DNA of 64,000 bases from Clostridium sp. (GTDB lineage Bacteria > Bacillota > Clostridia > Clostridiales > Clostridiaceae), in contig JARKVD010000036.1 in the NCBI GenBank assembly GCA_029851835.1, forward strand, positions 1 through 64,000, given 5' to 3'. Positions within the stretch are counted from its first letter, which is position 1; the number at the start of each line of letters is the position of its first letter. The notes under the pieces were generated by a model. It was given only the letters and a program-made list of their open reading frames with translations. It was not told where the DNA came from and searched no databases. This document shows, piece after piece, positions 35,888-45,382 of this stretch. The position numbers and the translations under genes are program-made.

Positions 35888-36675
35888 TGAGTGGCGGATT
35901 ATATTCAACAGAAGTAAGAGATTACGATACTAACCTTGATTTAACTAAACTTAGACCATATGGAGATACAATGAATGATGGAAAGGTTCAAGTTAGTTTT
36001 ACCCTACCAGTAAAAGATGATGAAAGAGGTGTAGAGGCAGCAATTCAATTAGCTAAATCTATGGGATTAAAAGATCCAAACTGTGCTCATCACGAATCTT
36101 TAGATAAAGAATTTACATTTTATGTTGTTTATGGTTCATTAACTCATACTGTAAACTATGAAGAGATTCATGTTCAAACAGTAGAAGTGGATACTATGGA
36201 TATGGTTTCGGTTCAAGATTATATTGCAGAAAATGTCAAGAGAGATGTTGTAATAATTGGAGCTTCAACTGGTACAGATGCTCACACAGTTGGTATCGAT
36301 GCTATTATGAACATGAAAGGCTTCGCAGGACATTATGGTCTTGAGAGATACAAAGGAATTGAAGCTCATAACTTAGGAAGCCAAGTTGAAAATGAAGAGT
36401 TCATTAAGAAGGCTATTGATTTAAAAGCAGATGTCCTATTAGTCTCACAAACAGTTACACAAAAGGACGTACACATTCATAACTTAACTAACCTTGTTGA
36501 ACTTCTTGAAGCAGAGGGTTTAAGAGATAAGGTTATATTAATAGCTGGTGGTCCAAGAATCACACACGAACTAGCAAAAGAGCTAGGATATGATGCTGGA
36601 TTTGGCCCAGGAAAATATGCAGATGATGTTGCTACATTCGCAGTAACAGAAATGGTTGCAAGAGGTTTAGTTTAA
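35887..36675 (+). CDS. kamE: Lysine 5,6-aminomutase beta subunit (B12-binding)
   Basis: Small subunit with a Rossmann B12-binding domain. The D-x-H-x-x-G motif is GTDAHTVG, with the cobalt-binding His at residue 133 as in the Clostridium sticklandii enzyme. The lysine that forms the PLP Schiff base in this subunit should be the K of IMNMKGFAGHYG (about residue 144). The 262-residue length is standard. It ends the operon; the next 346 bases contain no gene but a strong terminator inside a family-2 repeat. Confidence 0.97.
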   Translation: MSGGLYSTEVRDYDTNLDLTKLRPYGDTMNDGKVQVSFTLPVKDDERGVEAAIQLAKSMGLKDPNCAHHESLDKEFTFYVVYGSLTHTVNYEEIHVQTVEVDTMDMVSVQDYIAENVKRDVVIIGASTGTDAHTVGIDAIMNMKGFAGHYGLERYKGIEAHNLGSQVENEEFIKKAIDLKADVLLVSQTVTQKDVHIHNLTNLVELLEAEGLRDKVILIAGGPRITHELAKELGYDAGFGPGKYADDVATFAVTEMVARGLV

Positions 36676-36759
36676 TATATAAATCCAGGTAATCAATAGA
36701 TGGTATGGGGAAACAAATTATAAAATAATACTGAAGAATTTTTGGGGAAAAGTTCTTTG

Positions 36760-37021
36760 GAATTAAGAATTAAGAATTAAGAATGTAGAATGATGGATGA
36801 AATTCTTACGGAATTTCTTTGATTTTATTCGTTTTTACTAAATCTTCGATTTGGTAAAAACGGCAAAAACCTCCTAGCAGTGCTAGAAGGTTTTTGCTTT
36901 TTTTACGATAAGTAATTCTTGATTTTTACATTCTAAATTAAAAATTAAACTAAAGTTTCTCCGAATGCAGTGAGGAGAAACCTCCATAATTCTTAATTCT
37001 ACATTCGGTAATTCTTAATTC
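36760..37021. repeat. Dispersed repeat family 2: ~260-base palindromic element with internal hairpins
   Basis: Left end AATTAAGAATTAAGAATGTA at about 36762 and right end ATTCTACATTCGGTAATTCT near 37002 are inverted repeats. Inside are three hairpins: GAAATTC/GAATTTC, CGTTTTTAC...GTAAAAACG (36829-36862) and the terminator at 36863. The right end touches the stop codon of the ABC-F gene. It resembles a miniature inverted-repeat element with no coding capacity. Confidence 0.7.
36863..36904 (+). terminator. Strong terminator of the kam operon
   Basis: GCAAAAACCTCCTAGCA pairs with TGCTAGAAGGTTTTTGC, followed by seven T. Confidence 0.88.
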
Positions 37022-38935
37022 CTAAGCCATTTCTTCCCACTGTTCATAAAGCTCTGCAAGTTCATTTTCAGCATTTTGTAGAAGTTGATGAACCTCTTTG
37101 CTTTTGTCAGGGTTAGAATAAACTTCTTCTAAGCATAGCTGATTTTGTAGATCCTCTATGGTTTCTTCTGTGTCAGCAATTTTGCTTTCGATATTTTTAA
37201 GAAGCTTAGCCTGTTCTCTTTCAGCCTTTTCAGCTTCGCGTTTTTTCTTTTTATCTAATTTGATTTGAGTTTTAGTAATACAGGTATTCTCCTCCATCTG
37301 TTCGAATCTATGAGGATTATTTTTCTTTTCCACATAGTAAGAGTAGTTACCTAGATATTCTTTAACTCCATCTTCATTTAATTCGTAGATTTTGTTGATA
37401 ATCTTATTTAAGAAATATCTGTCGTGGGATATAAGAATTATTGTTCCATCATAGTTTAAGATGGCTTCTTCTAAAGCCTCACGAGACATGATGTCAAGGT
37501 GGTTGGTAGGCTCGTCAAGAAGTAAGAAGTTTGACTTAGAAAGCATTAGCTTTAAAAGATTAATTCTACACTTTTCCCCACCACTAAGTGTGGATATCTT
37601 CTTAAATACGTCGTCACCTGTGAATAAAAATGAGGCTAAAGCAGTACGAACTTCTGTGGTTGTCATGTGAGGGAAGTCATCCCATACCTCGTCGATAATA
37701 GCTTTACTTTCATCCAGATTAGACTGTTCTTGGTCATAGTAACCTAAAAATACGTTTTTACCAAGAACTTTAACTCCGCAGTCGGAAGGTTCTTTATCCA
37801 TTATTATTTTGAATAAAGTAGTTTTACCACGTCCATTTTCACCTATAAGAGCGATTTTTTCTTCTCTCTTTACATCTAAATTAAGCCCTTCAAACAGAAG
37901 CTTTTCTCCAAAGCTTTTCTTTAAATTTTCAATATAAAGAACATCATTACCACTCTTGATTTGAGTCTCAAAACGGATTCTAGAAGCCTTTGATTCCTTA
38001 ATAGGTGCATCTAGTCTCTCTATCTTATCAAGAGCCTTTTGACGGCTTTCAGCAGCTTTTATACTCTTCTCACGGTTGAAAGATTTATATCTTGCAATAA
38101 TCTCTTCTTGGCGTTTGATTTCAGCTTGTTGAAGATCAAAGGCTTTTTGCTGAACTTCTCTATTTTTTTCTTTTAAATCTATAAAAGTGGTATAGTTACC
38201 GTTATAAGTCTCAACTCTTCCACCTAATAGCTCTACAGTTTTGTTTGTAATTGCATCAAGGAAAAATCTATCGTGGGAGATTACAATTATAGTACCTTTT
38301 ACTTCTTTTAAATAACTTTCAAGCCATTCGATGGCATCAAGATCAAGATGGTTTGTAGGCTCATCAAGTAGCAAAATTTCTGGCTTCCTTAAGAGAAGCT
38401 TACACAGGGCTACTCTTGTTTTTTGTCCACCACTTAAAATTGAAATTGGTTTATCAAAGTCATTTTCAGTAAAGCCTAAACCTTTAAGAACTCTGCTGAT
38501 TTCTCCTTTATAGGTATATCCACCACGATTTTCATAGACTTCTGTAAGGGTAGTATAATCCCTTATTATTTTATTGTGATAATCTTCATTTGAAACATCA
38601 TAAGGTTCATTCATTTTCTCTTCCAGGGTTTTTAGTCTGGACTCCATCTCCATTAAGCTATCAAAGACCGTTAAAACCTCTGTGTATATAGTGTTATTTG
38701 AATCAAGAGAAAGGTTCTGCGCAAGATAACCTAATTCTTTTGATTTATCAATATATAATTCTCCTTCATCATATTCCAGTTGATTAGTAAGAATCTTGAA
38801 AAGGGTAGATTTACCTGCACCGTTAGCACCTATAAGTCCTATTTTTTCACCTTCATTAACGTTAAAGGTTACATCTTTTAAAATCATATCTATTCCAAAG
38901 TATTTACTTATATTTTTACAACTTAAAACTATCAT
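37022..38935 (-). CDS. ABC-F family ATPase (ribosome-associated)
   Basis: A 637-residue soluble protein with two ABC ATPase domains and no membrane part. Walker A motifs are GANGAGKST (near residue 37) and GENGRGKTT (near 355); signatures are LSGGQKTRVAL and LSGGEKCRINL, each with a DEPTNHLD Walker B. A charged linker between domains and a coiled-coil C-terminal tail complete the ABC-F layout. These proteins bind the ribosome E site and adjust translation or protect against antibiotics; the closest subtype by length and tail is YdiF/Uup. A resistance role cannot be inferred. It is single-gene and ends against a repeat. Confidence 0.9.
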   Translation of the reverse strand: MIVLSCKNISKYFGIDMILKDVTFNVNEGEKIGLIGANGAGKSTLFKILTNQLEYDEGELYIDKSKELGYLAQNLSLDSNNTIYTEVLTVFDSLMEMESRLKTLEEKMNEPYDVSNEDYHNKIIRDYTTLTEVYENRGGYTYKGEISRVLKGLGFTENDFDKPISILSGGQKTRVALCKLLLRKPEILLLDEPTNHLDLDAIEWLESYLKEVKGTIIVISHDRFFLDAITNKTVELLGGRVETYNGNYTTFIDLKEKNREVQQKAFDLQQAEIKRQEEIIARYKSFNREKSIKAAESRQKALDKIERLDAPIKESKASRIRFETQIKSGNDVLYIENLKKSFGEKLLFEGLNLDVKREEKIALIGENGRGKTTLFKIIMDKEPSDCGVKVLGKNVFLGYYDQEQSNLDESKAIIDEVWDDFPHMTTTEVRTALASFLFTGDDVFKKISTLSGGEKCRINLLKLMLSKSNFLLLDEPTNHLDIMSREALEEAILNYDGTIILISHDRYFLNKIINKIYELNEDGVKEYLGNYSYYVEKKNNPHRFEQMEENTCITKTQIKLDKKKKREAEKAEREQAKLLKNIESKIADTEETIEDLQNQLCLEEVYSNPDKSKEVHQLLQNAENELAELYEQWEEMA

Positions 38936-38962
38936 TCATCTCACCGTCCTATAGGTATTTTA

Positions 38963-39176
38963 ACACAAGTGAGTGTCCAAATCTATGATTTGGATAACAC
39001 GAACTTGCTCCTTTGAGCAAAGCGAAAAGGAGTTTCCTTTTTTAATCAAATCTATGATTTGGCTAAGGCGAAGTTACTCCTTCGAAGGCAGTGAGAAGGA
39101 GCTTCCTAAAAAAGAAATCTATGATTTGGATAACACGAACTTGCTCCTCCGAACATAGAGGTGAGGAGTTTCATAA
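38963..39176 (-). repeat. Dispersed repeat family 1: three-hairpin cluster
   Basis: The hairpin core CAAATC-TAT-GATTTG (AAATCTATGATTTGG) occurs three times, near 38979, 39046 and 39116. The copies are separated by GAACTTGCTCC / GGAGTTTCC arms. Orientation is opposite to the 19-kb copies (AAGTGAGTGTCC precedes the core). It fills most of the gap before the rex promoter. Confidence 0.8.
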
Positions 39177-39190
39177 ATTTTAAATTAATA

Positions 39191-39219
39191 TTGACAGATA
39201 TACAGTTATGAAATATAAA
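39191..39219 (+). promoter_or_regulatory. Probable sigma-A promoter upstream of rex
   Basis: TTGACA at 39191-39196 and TATAAA at 39214-39219, 17 bases apart, about 190 bases before rex. The long leader to 39407 has no element I recognise. Confidence 0.6.
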
Positions 39220-39406
39220 GGATTTGGTAACAATATATATGTGGGAAATTTTAAATTTTGAGATAAAAATATGTAACAAATTCAATTAGTGTAGTATAAT
39301 AAAAAACATGAGAGCGAAGGAGCCTATTAAAAGATACTTATATTAGTAATGATTTAGTAGGAATTATAATGTTCGGATATATAATGAAATAAGGAGTGAT
39401 GACAAT

Positions 39407-40060
39407 ATGGAAAAGAAGAGAAGTATCTCTATGGCAGTAATCAAGAGACTTCCTAAATACTATAGATATTTACGTGAACTTGATAAAAATGATGTGGATA
39501 GAATATCATCAAAAGAGCTTAGTGAAAAGATTGGATTCACTGCATCTCAAATTAGACAAGATTTAAACTGTTTTGGAGATTTTGGTCAACAGGGATATGG
39601 ATATAATGTAAAAGACCTTCTATATCAAATTTCTGTTATATTAGGATTAAATAAGGCTTATAACACAGTTATTATTGGTGCAGGAAATATAGGGCAGGCA
39701 ATTGCTAACTATACGACTTTTGATAAGATGTCATTTAATTTAAAAGGTATCTTTGATTTGAATGTTAAGCTAATAGGCTTAAAGATTAGAGATATTGAAA
39801 TCAAGGATATGGATGAGTTAGAAAGCTTCTTACAAAAAGAAGATATAGATATTGCAATTATATGTGTTCCGAAGAGTAGAGCACAAGGTGTAGTTGATAT
39901 AGTAACCAATAATGGCGTTAAAGCTATATGGAACTTTGCACCAATAGATTTGAAGGTTGCAGATGATGTAATTGTTGAAAATGTTCACTTAAGTGAAAGT
40001 TTAATGACTTTAAGCTATTTAATTAATGAAAGAAATGAAACAAGTGAAGTTGTTGAATAG
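39407..40060 (+). CDS. rex: Redox-sensing transcriptional repressor Rex
   Basis: Dimeric repressor that leaves DNA when NADH rises relative to NAD+, opening fermentation genes. The N-terminal winged helix (MAVIKRLPKYYRYL, SELSEKIGFTASQIRQDLN-like block) is followed by the Rossmann domain VIIGAGNIGQAIANYTTF. The 217-residue length is normal. AAGGAGTGATGAC precedes the ATG. It is directly upstream of the crt-bcd-etfBA-hbd operon, which has a Rex box, so regulator and target are adjacent as in other solventogenic and butyrate-producing clostridia. Confidence 0.97.
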   Translation: MEKKRSISMAVIKRLPKYYRYLRELDKNDVDRISSKELSEKIGFTASQIRQDLNCFGDFGQQGYGYNVKDLLYQISVILGLNKAYNTVIIGAGNIGQAIANYTTFDKMSFNLKGIFDLNVKLIGLKIRDIEIKDMDELESFLQKEDIDIAIICVPKSRAQGVVDIVTNNGVKAIWNFAPIDLKVADDVIVENVHLSESLMTLSYLINERNETSEVVE

Positions 40061-40104
40061 GAGAGATATTCTTCTAAAAAGAGGAGTTAAATCAAGGGTA
40101 TAGT

Positions 40105-40148
40105 TATAGGGTATGAAAGTAAAAATTTTCATATCCTATAATTTTTTT
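40105..40148 (+). terminator. Hairpin terminator of rex
   Basis: TATAGGGTATGAAA pairs with TTTCATATCCTATA, followed by TTTTTTT, separating rex from the crt operon. Confidence 0.85.
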
Positions 40149-40194
40149 ATCCATATAAAGAATTTAAAAATAATTACAAATAGTCTAAAAATTC

Positions 40195-40223
40195 TTGAAA
40201 ACGATATTTGGTAGGACTATAAT
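40195..40223 (+). promoter_or_regulatory. Sigma-A promoter of the crt-bcd-etfBA-hbd operon
   Basis: TTGAAA at 40195-40200 and TATAAT at 40218-40223, 17 bases apart, about 95 bases before crt. Confidence 0.8.
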
Positions 40224-40256
40224 AATGGTAGTAGGTATGTAGGTACTAGAAATTAA

Positions 40257-40274
40257 TTGTTAAATAAATAACAA
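40257..40274 (+). promoter_or_regulatory. Rex operator
   Basis: TTGTTA-AATAAA-TAACAA is a perfect inverted repeat matching the clostridial Rex box. It lies about 30 bases downstream of the predicted transcription start of the crt operon. Confidence 0.85.
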
Positions 40275-40318
40275 AAACTGAAAGAAGCCTACAATAAAAT
40301 TTCATGGGGGAAATTGTG

Positions 40319-41101
40319 ATGGAATACAACAATGTAATCTTAGAAAAGGATGGCAATTTAGCTATCGTTAAGATTAATAGACCTAAAGCTTTAAATGCAT
40401 TAAACTCAGATACATTAAAAGAATTAGATCTAGTAATCCAAGAAATTTCAAATGATAAAGAGGTATATGCTGTAATTCTTACAGGTGCAGGTGAAAAAGC
40501 ATTTGTAGCCGGTGCAGATATATCAGAAATGAAGGATTTAAATGCAGTAGAAGGTAAAGCTTTCGGAACTCTAGGAAATAGAGTTTTCAGGAATTTGGAA
40601 AAAATGAACAAGCCTGTAATAGCTGCAGTAAATGGATTTGCGCTAGGTGGAGGTTGTGAACTTGCTATGGCATGTGATATTAGGATAGCATCAGCTAAAG
40701 CTAAATTTGCACAACCAGAAGCTGGACTTGGAATAACACCTGGATTTGGTGGAACTCAAAGATTAGCTAGACTTGTTGGGGAAGGTATTGCTAAGGAACT
40801 TATATACACTTGTGACATGATTAAGGCTGATGAAGCTTTAAGAATTGGACTAGTTAATAAGGTAGTTGAGCCAGAAGTTCTTTTAGGTGAAGCTAAAGCT
40901 ATGGCAGGAAGAATAATGAAGAATGCACCGATAGCTGTAGCACAATGTAAAGAAGCTATTAATAGAGGAATGCAGATGGATATAGATGATGCTATAGCCT
41001 TTGAAGCAGAGGCTTTTGGACTATGTTTTGCAACAGAAGATCAAAAAGAAGGAATGACTGCATTCGTAGAAAAAAGAGATAAGAATTTCCAAAATAAATA
41101 A
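40319..41101 (+). CDS. crt: 3-Hydroxybutyryl-CoA dehydratase (crotonase)
   Basis: Dehydrates 3-hydroxybutyryl-CoA to crotonyl-CoA in butyrate formation. The 260-residue enoyl-CoA hydratase fold shows the oxyanion hole stretch AFVAGADISEMKDL and NGFALGGGCELAMACDIRIA with the two catalytic glutamates (the E of GGGCELAM and the E of QPEAGLGITPG). The open frame starts at 40304, but that ATG overlaps the GGGGG ribosome-binding site; ATG 40319 is correctly spaced. It is the first gene of crt-bcd-etfB-etfA-hbd under Rex control. Confidence 0.96.
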   Translation: MEYNNVILEKDGNLAIVKINRPKALNALNSDTLKELDLVIQEISNDKEVYAVILTGAGEKAFVAGADISEMKDLNAVEGKAFGTLGNRVFRNLEKMNKPVIAAVNGFALGGGCELAMACDIRIASAKAKFAQPEAGLGITPGFGGTQRLARLVGEGIAKELIYTCDMIKADEALRIGLVNKVVEPEVLLGEAKAMAGRIMKNAPIAVAQCKEAINRGMQMDIDDAIAFEAEAFGLCFATEDQKEGMTAFVEKRDKNFQNK

Positions 41102-41136
41102 GATCCAATAAAGTTTAATAGGTAGGGGGTATTACA

Positions 41137-42276
41137 ATGAACTTTTCATTAACAAGGGAGCAAGAGCTTGTTAAACAAATGGTAAGGGAATTTGCTATTA
41201 ATGAGGTAAAACCAATCGCCGCTGAAATAGACGCTACTGAAGAATTCCCAATGGAAAACGTTAAGAAGATGGGCAAATACGGTGTAATGGGTATACCATT
41301 TTCCACTGAATATGGTGGAGCAGGTGGAGATATACTATCTTACATTATTGCTGTAGAGGAACTTTCAAAGGTATGTGGAACGACAGGAGTTATACTATCA
41401 GCTCATACATCTTTAGGTACTTCACCAATAGATCAATTTGGTACTCCAGATCAAAAAGCTAAATATTTACCAGACCTAGTATCAGGAAGAAAAATAGGGG
41501 CATTCGGCTTAACAGAACCAAATGCAGGAACTGATGCAGCAGGTCAGCAGACAACAGCTGTTCTTGATGGTGACCACTATGTATTAAATGGATCTAAAAT
41601 ATTTATAACCAATGGTGGAGTAGCAGATATATTTATTATCTTTGCTATGACAGATAAATCAAAAGGGACAAGAGGAATATCAGCATTCATAGTTGAAAAG
41701 AACTTCCCAGGATTCTCTATAGGAAAAGTTGAGGACAAGTTAGGAATAAGAGGTTCATCTACTACTGAGCTAGTATTTACTGATTGTATAGTTCCAAAGG
41801 AAAATTTACTAGGTAAAGAGGGGAAAGGCTTTGGTATAGCCATGAAAACTCTTGATGGAGGAAGAATTGGAATTGCAGCACAAGCTCTAGGACTCGCTGA
41901 AGGCGCTTTAGAGGAAGCTGTTGCATACATGAAGGAAAGAAAACAATTCGGAAGGCCTATATCAGCATTCCAAGGACTTCAATGGATGGTTGCAGATATG
42001 GATACAAAAATCGAAGCTGCAAGATATCTTGTATATAAAGCTGCTTACAATAAAGATAAAGGAATACCATATACTGTGGAAGCAGCAAGAGCAAAATTAT
42101 TCGCATCAGAAGTAGCTATGGAAGTAACTACTAAGGCAGTTCAATTATTTGGTGGATACGGATATACAAAGGATTATCCAGTAGAAAGAATGATGAGAGA
42201 TGCTAAGATAACCGAAATTTATGAAGGAACTTCGCAGGTTCAAAGAATGGTTATCTCAGGTAGTGTATTGAAGTAG
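41137..42276 (+). CDS. bcd: Butyryl-CoA dehydrogenase
   Basis: FAD enzyme that reduces crotonyl-CoA to butyryl-CoA. With EtfAB in clostridia it couples this to ferredoxin reduction by NADH (flavin-based electron bifurcation). The 379-residue acyl-CoA dehydrogenase fold shows [54 protein letters not shown] and the catalytic glutamate in [22 protein letters not shown] precedes the ATG. It is third-party consumer of crotonyl-CoA from both Crt and Kal. It is followed by etfB after about 12 bases. Confidence 0.96.
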   Translation: MNFSLTREQELVKQMVREFAINEVKPIAAEIDATEEFPMENVKKMGKYGVMGIPFSTEYGGAGGDILSYIIAVEELSKVCGTTGVILSAHTSLGTSPIDQFGTPDQKAKYLPDLVSGRKIGAFGLTEPNAGTDAAGQQTTAVLDGDHYVLNGSKIFITNGGVADIFIIFAMTDKSKGTRGISAFIVEKNFPGFSIGKVEDKLGIRGSSTTELVFTDCIVPKENLLGKEGKGFGIAMKTLDGGRIGIAAQALGLAEGALEEAVAYMKERKQFGRPISAFQGLQWMVADMDTKIEAARYLVYKAAYNKDKGIPYTVEAARAKLFASEVAMEVTTKAVQLFGGYGYTKDYPVERMMRDAKITEIYEGTSQVQRMVISGSVLK

Positions 42277-42288
42277 GGGGTAGTGAAG

Positions 42289-43074
42289 ATGAAAATAGTT
42301 GTTTGCTTAAAGCAAGTACCAGACACTAATGAAGTTAAGATTGATCCAAAGACAGGAACTCTTATAAGAGATGGTGTTCCTTCAATAATAAATCCAGATG
42401 ATAAGAATGCTTTAGAAGGGGCTTTAGAACTTAAAGACCTTCATGGTGGATGTGTAACAGTTATATCAATGGGACCTCCTCAAGCTAAGGCAGCTTTAGA
42501 GGAAGCATTAGCCATGGGCGCTGATGAAGCAATTCTTATTACTGACAGAGCCTTTGCGGGAGCTGATACATTAGCAACGTCATATGCATTAGCTTCAGCT
42601 ATAAAGTCTTTAGATTATGACATAATATTCGCGGGTAGACAAGCAATTGATGGAGATACTGCACAAGTAGGACCAGAAATTGCAGAGCATTTAAATATTC
42701 CTCAGGTAACTTATGTTGAAGAAGTTATAAAGGAAAGTGAAGGTGTATTAAAGGTTAGAAGAGCTTGGGAAGATGGTTATGAGTATGTAAGAGTCCAAAC
42801 TCCTGTTTTATTAACTGCTATCGAAACTTTAAATAAACCAAGATATATGCATGTAGCAAACATCTTCTCAATGAAAAAAGAGAAAGAGGTTAAGGTTTGG
42901 ACAGTTGCTGATATGGATGTAAATGTAGAGAGGCTAGGACTAAAAGGTTCACCAACAAAGGTTAAGAAGTCAATGACTAAAGAGCCTAAAGGACAAGGTG
43001 AAAAATTTGTTCTTCAGCCTAAAGAGGCTGCTGCGGTTGCACTTGCAAAATTAAAAGAGAAGCACTTTATCTAA
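42289..43074 (+). CDS. etfB: Electron transfer flavoprotein beta subunit
   Basis: Partner of EtfA and Bcd in bifurcating electrons from NADH to crotonyl-CoA and ferredoxin. About 261 residues, with MKIVVCLKQVPDTNEVKIDP at the N-terminus, the FAD/AMP-binding FAGRQAIDGDTAQVGPEIAE, and the late TPVLLTAIETLNKPRYMHV recognition loop. The frame extends to GTG 42283, but GGGGG with about 8 bases to ATG 42289 fits better. Unusually, about 140 bases holding a repeat of family 1 separate it from etfA. Confidence 0.96.
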   Translation: MKIVVCLKQVPDTNEVKIDPKTGTLIRDGVPSIINPDDKNALEGALELKDLHGGCVTVISMGPPQAKAALEEALAMGADEAILITDRAFAGADTLATSYALASAIKSLDYDIIFAGRQAIDGDTAQVGPEIAEHLNIPQVTYVEEVIKESEGVLKVRRAWEDGYEYVRVQTPVLLTAIETLNKPRYMHVANIFSMKKEKEVKVWTVADMDVNVERLGLKGSPTKVKKSMTKEPKGQGEKFVLQPKEAAAVALAKLKEKHFI

Positions 43075-43082
43075 ATTTTAGG

Positions 43083-43203
43083 AGGCTTCTTCTCATTACA
43101 TTCTAAGGAGTGTTCAAAGAGTAAGTTGGTGTTTCCAAATCATAGATTTGGACACTTACTTAAATTCTGCTAGCCAAATCATAGATTTGGAGCATCATTT
43201 AGG
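43083..43203 (+). repeat. Dispersed repeat family 1 copy inside the bcd-etf operon
   Basis: It has GGAGGCTTCTTCTCATTACA followed by TTCTAAGGAGT and GTTCAAAGAGTAAGTT, then two CAAATC-ATA-GATTTG hairpins near 43138 and 43182. It is inserted between etfB and etfA without breaking either gene. Confidence 0.8.
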
Positions 43204-43214
43204 AGGGATTAACC

Positions 43215-44225
43215 ATGAATATATCAGATTATAAAGGCGTATGGGTATTCGCTGAACAAAGAGACGGAGAACTACAAAAGGTTGCTTTGGAATTATTAGG
43301 TAAAGGTAGAGAAATAGCTGATAAGCTTGGAGCTCCATTAACAGCTTTACTACTTGGACATAAAAACATAGATGAAATGTCAAAAAAATTAGGGGCATAC
43401 GGAGCTGATAGAGTTTTAGTATGTGACCACGAATTATTAACTCACTATACAACTGATGGTTATACAAAGGTTATAGCTGAAGTTGCTAATATGGAAAAAC
43501 CGGAAATAATGTTTATCGGTGCAAGTTTCATAGGAAGAGATTTAGGTCCAAGAGTTGCAGCTAGACTTGAAACTGGCCTTACAGCAGATTGTACTGGTTT
43601 AGATATTGACACAGAAAATAACAACAATCTTCTGATGACAAGACCAGCTTTCGGTGGCAACTTAATGGCAACTATCGTTTGTGGAGAACATAGACCTCAA
43701 ATGTCTACTGTTAGACCAGGAGTGTTTGAAAAATTACAGCCAGATTTAGCAAGGGAATTTAAAGTTGAAAGATTTGAAGTTAAATTAGATTCTGCTGACA
43801 TTAGAACTGAAGTAGTAGAAGTTGTTAAATCAATGAAGGAAACTGTTGATATAACTGAAGCTAATATCATAATATCAGGTGGACGCGGAATTGGGTGTAA
43901 GGATAACTTCGAAATTCTTAAGGAAGCTGCTGATGCTTTAGGTGGAACAGTATCAGGCTCAAGAGCAGCTGTAGATAATGGTTGGATAGAAAAGGCAATG
44001 CAAGTAGGACAAACAGGAAAAACTGTTAGACCTACCATATATATTGCTTGTGGTATTTCAGGAGCAATCCAACACTTAGCTGGAATGCAGGAATCAGACT
44101 TTATAATAGCTATCAACAAAGATGCAGACTGTCCAATCATGAAGGTTGCAGATGTTGCCCTTGTTGGTGACTATGCTAAGATTCTTCCAGAAATGGTAGC
44201 TCAATATAGGGAAATGAACAAGTAA
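43215..44225 (+). CDS. etfA: Electron transfer flavoprotein alpha subunit
   Basis: FAD-binding subunit of the Bcd-Etf complex. The 336-residue chain has an N-terminal domain (VWVFAEQRDGELQKVALELL) and the C-terminal FAD domain with IIISGGRGIGCKDNFEIL, GTVSGSRAAVDNGWI, QVGQTGKTVRPTIYIACGIS and IAINKDADCPIMKVAD, the family signature. AGGAGGGATTAACC precedes the ATG. A family-1 repeat lies just upstream, so its ribosome-binding site abuts the repeat. Confidence 0.97.
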   Translation: MNISDYKGVWVFAEQRDGELQKVALELLGKGREIADKLGAPLTALLLGHKNIDEMSKKLGAYGADRVLVCDHELLTHYTTDGYTKVIAEVANMEKPEIMFIGASFIGRDLGPRVAARLETGLTADCTGLDIDTENNNNLLMTRPAFGGNLMATIVCGEHRPQMSTVRPGVFEKLQPDLAREFKVERFEVKLDSADIRTEVVEVVKSMKETVDITEANIIISGGRGIGCKDNFEILKEAADALGGTVSGSRAAVDNGWIEKAMQVGQTGKTVRPTIYIACGISGAIQHLAGMQESDFIIAINKDADCPIMKVADVALVGDYAKILPEMVAQYREMNK

Positions 44226-44279
44226 TGATATAGATTAAGTATAGAGAGCATGAAATAAAGCGAAAAGAGGAGATCGAAA

Positions 44280-45128
44280 ATGAAAAAGATTTGTGTTTTA
44301 GGTGCAGGAACAATGGGGTCAGGAATAGCTCAAGCTTTCGCAGTAAAAGGTTATGAAGTAATAGTAAGAGATATCAAAGACGAGTTCGTTCAAAGAGGAC
44401 TTGGAATAATAACTAAAAATATCAACAAATTAGTTACTAAGGGCAAGATGACTGAAGAGGTTGCTGAAGAGGTATTATCAAGAGTAAGTGGAACAACTGA
44501 ATTAGCTCACTTAGATGATGTTGACCTAGTAATTGAAGCTGCAGTTGAAAATATGGAAATAAAGAAATCAATTTTTAAAGAGTTAGATGAAATCTGTAAG
44601 CCAGAAACTATACTTGCAACAAATACTTCATCTTTATCTATCACTGAAATAGCAACAGCTACTAAGAGAGTAGATAAAGTTATAGGACTTCACTTCTTTA
44701 ACCCAGCTCCAGTAATGAAGCTTGTTGAAATTATCAAAGGAATGGCAACATCTGAAGATACTTACAACAAAATGGTTGAGCTTTCAGTATCAATTGGTAA
44801 AGAACCAGTTCTTGTTGAAGAAGCTCCAGGATTTGTTGTAAATAGAATATTAGTTCCAATGATTAACGAAGCTGTTGGAATTTATTCTGAAGGAATTGCT
44901 TCAGTTGAAGGTATCGATAAAGCTATGATGCTTGGAGCTAATCACCCAATGGGACCTTTAGCTCTAGGAGATTTAATAGGATTAGACGTATGTCTAGCAA
45001 TTATGGATGTACTATATCATGAAACTGGTGATTCAAAATATAGAGCTCACAGCTTATTAAGAAAATATGTTAGAGCTGGATGGCTTGGAAGAAAGTCTGG
45101 AAAAGGATTCTACGACTACAGTAAATAA
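44280..45128 (+). CDS. hbd: 3-Hydroxybutyryl-CoA dehydrogenase
   Basis: Reduces acetoacetyl-CoA to (S)-3-hydroxybutyryl-CoA. The 282-residue chain opens with the nucleotide-binding [20 protein letters not shown]. It has the substrate/catalytic block [12 protein letters not shown] then [18 protein letters not shown] (catalytic His) and [26 protein letters not shown] precedes the ATG. It ends the operon, with a terminator. Thiolase (thl) and the butyrate end-enzymes are not in the window. Confidence 0.97.
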   Translation: MKKICVLGAGTMGSGIAQAFAVKGYEVIVRDIKDEFVQRGLGIITKNINKLVTKGKMTEEVAEEVLSRVSGTTELAHLDDVDLVIEAAVENMEIKKSIFKELDEICKPETILATNTSSLSITEIATATKRVDKVIGLHFFNPAPVMKLVEIIKGMATSEDTYNKMVELSVSIGKEPVLVEEAPGFVVNRILVPMINEAVGIYSEGIASVEGIDKAMMLGANHPMGPLALGDLIGLDVCLAIMDVLYHETGDSKYRAHSLLRKYVRAGWLGRKSGKGFYDYSK

Positions 45129-45130
45129 TT

Positions 45131-45159
45131 TAAAAGGGTTGCAATCGCAACTCTTTTTA
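45131..45159 (+). terminator. Hairpin terminator of the crt operon
   Basis: AAAAGGGTTGC and GCAACTCTTTTT around ATC. A family-2-like arm pair (AATGAAGAATGAAAAG at ~45161; TTCATTTTTTATC at ~45257) follows in the gap to nfnA. Confidence 0.8.
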
Positions 45160-45382
45160 AATGAAGAATGAAAAGTAAAAAATGAAAAAAGGAAATGATT
45201 TCTATGAATTTTTCTTAAAATAAAGAAATTTACCTTAGAAAATTTCAACCTTAATCCTTCATTTTTTATCTTTAATCTTTCACTTAAAAAAGCTTTGGTC
45301 GAAACGTTAAATAAAAAAGGAAAAATTAGAATAATATAGAATAAGTTTATATGGTAAAAACAAATCGAATGGGGGTAAGTAT

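Noticed and set aside
43697-44140. 147-codon minus-strand open frame
   Set aside because: Shadow of etfA on the opposite strand; no start signal.
45305-45322. Weak Rex-box-like sequence upstream of nfnA
   Set aside because: Only one half site (CGTTAAATA) resembles the operator; the other half is missing.
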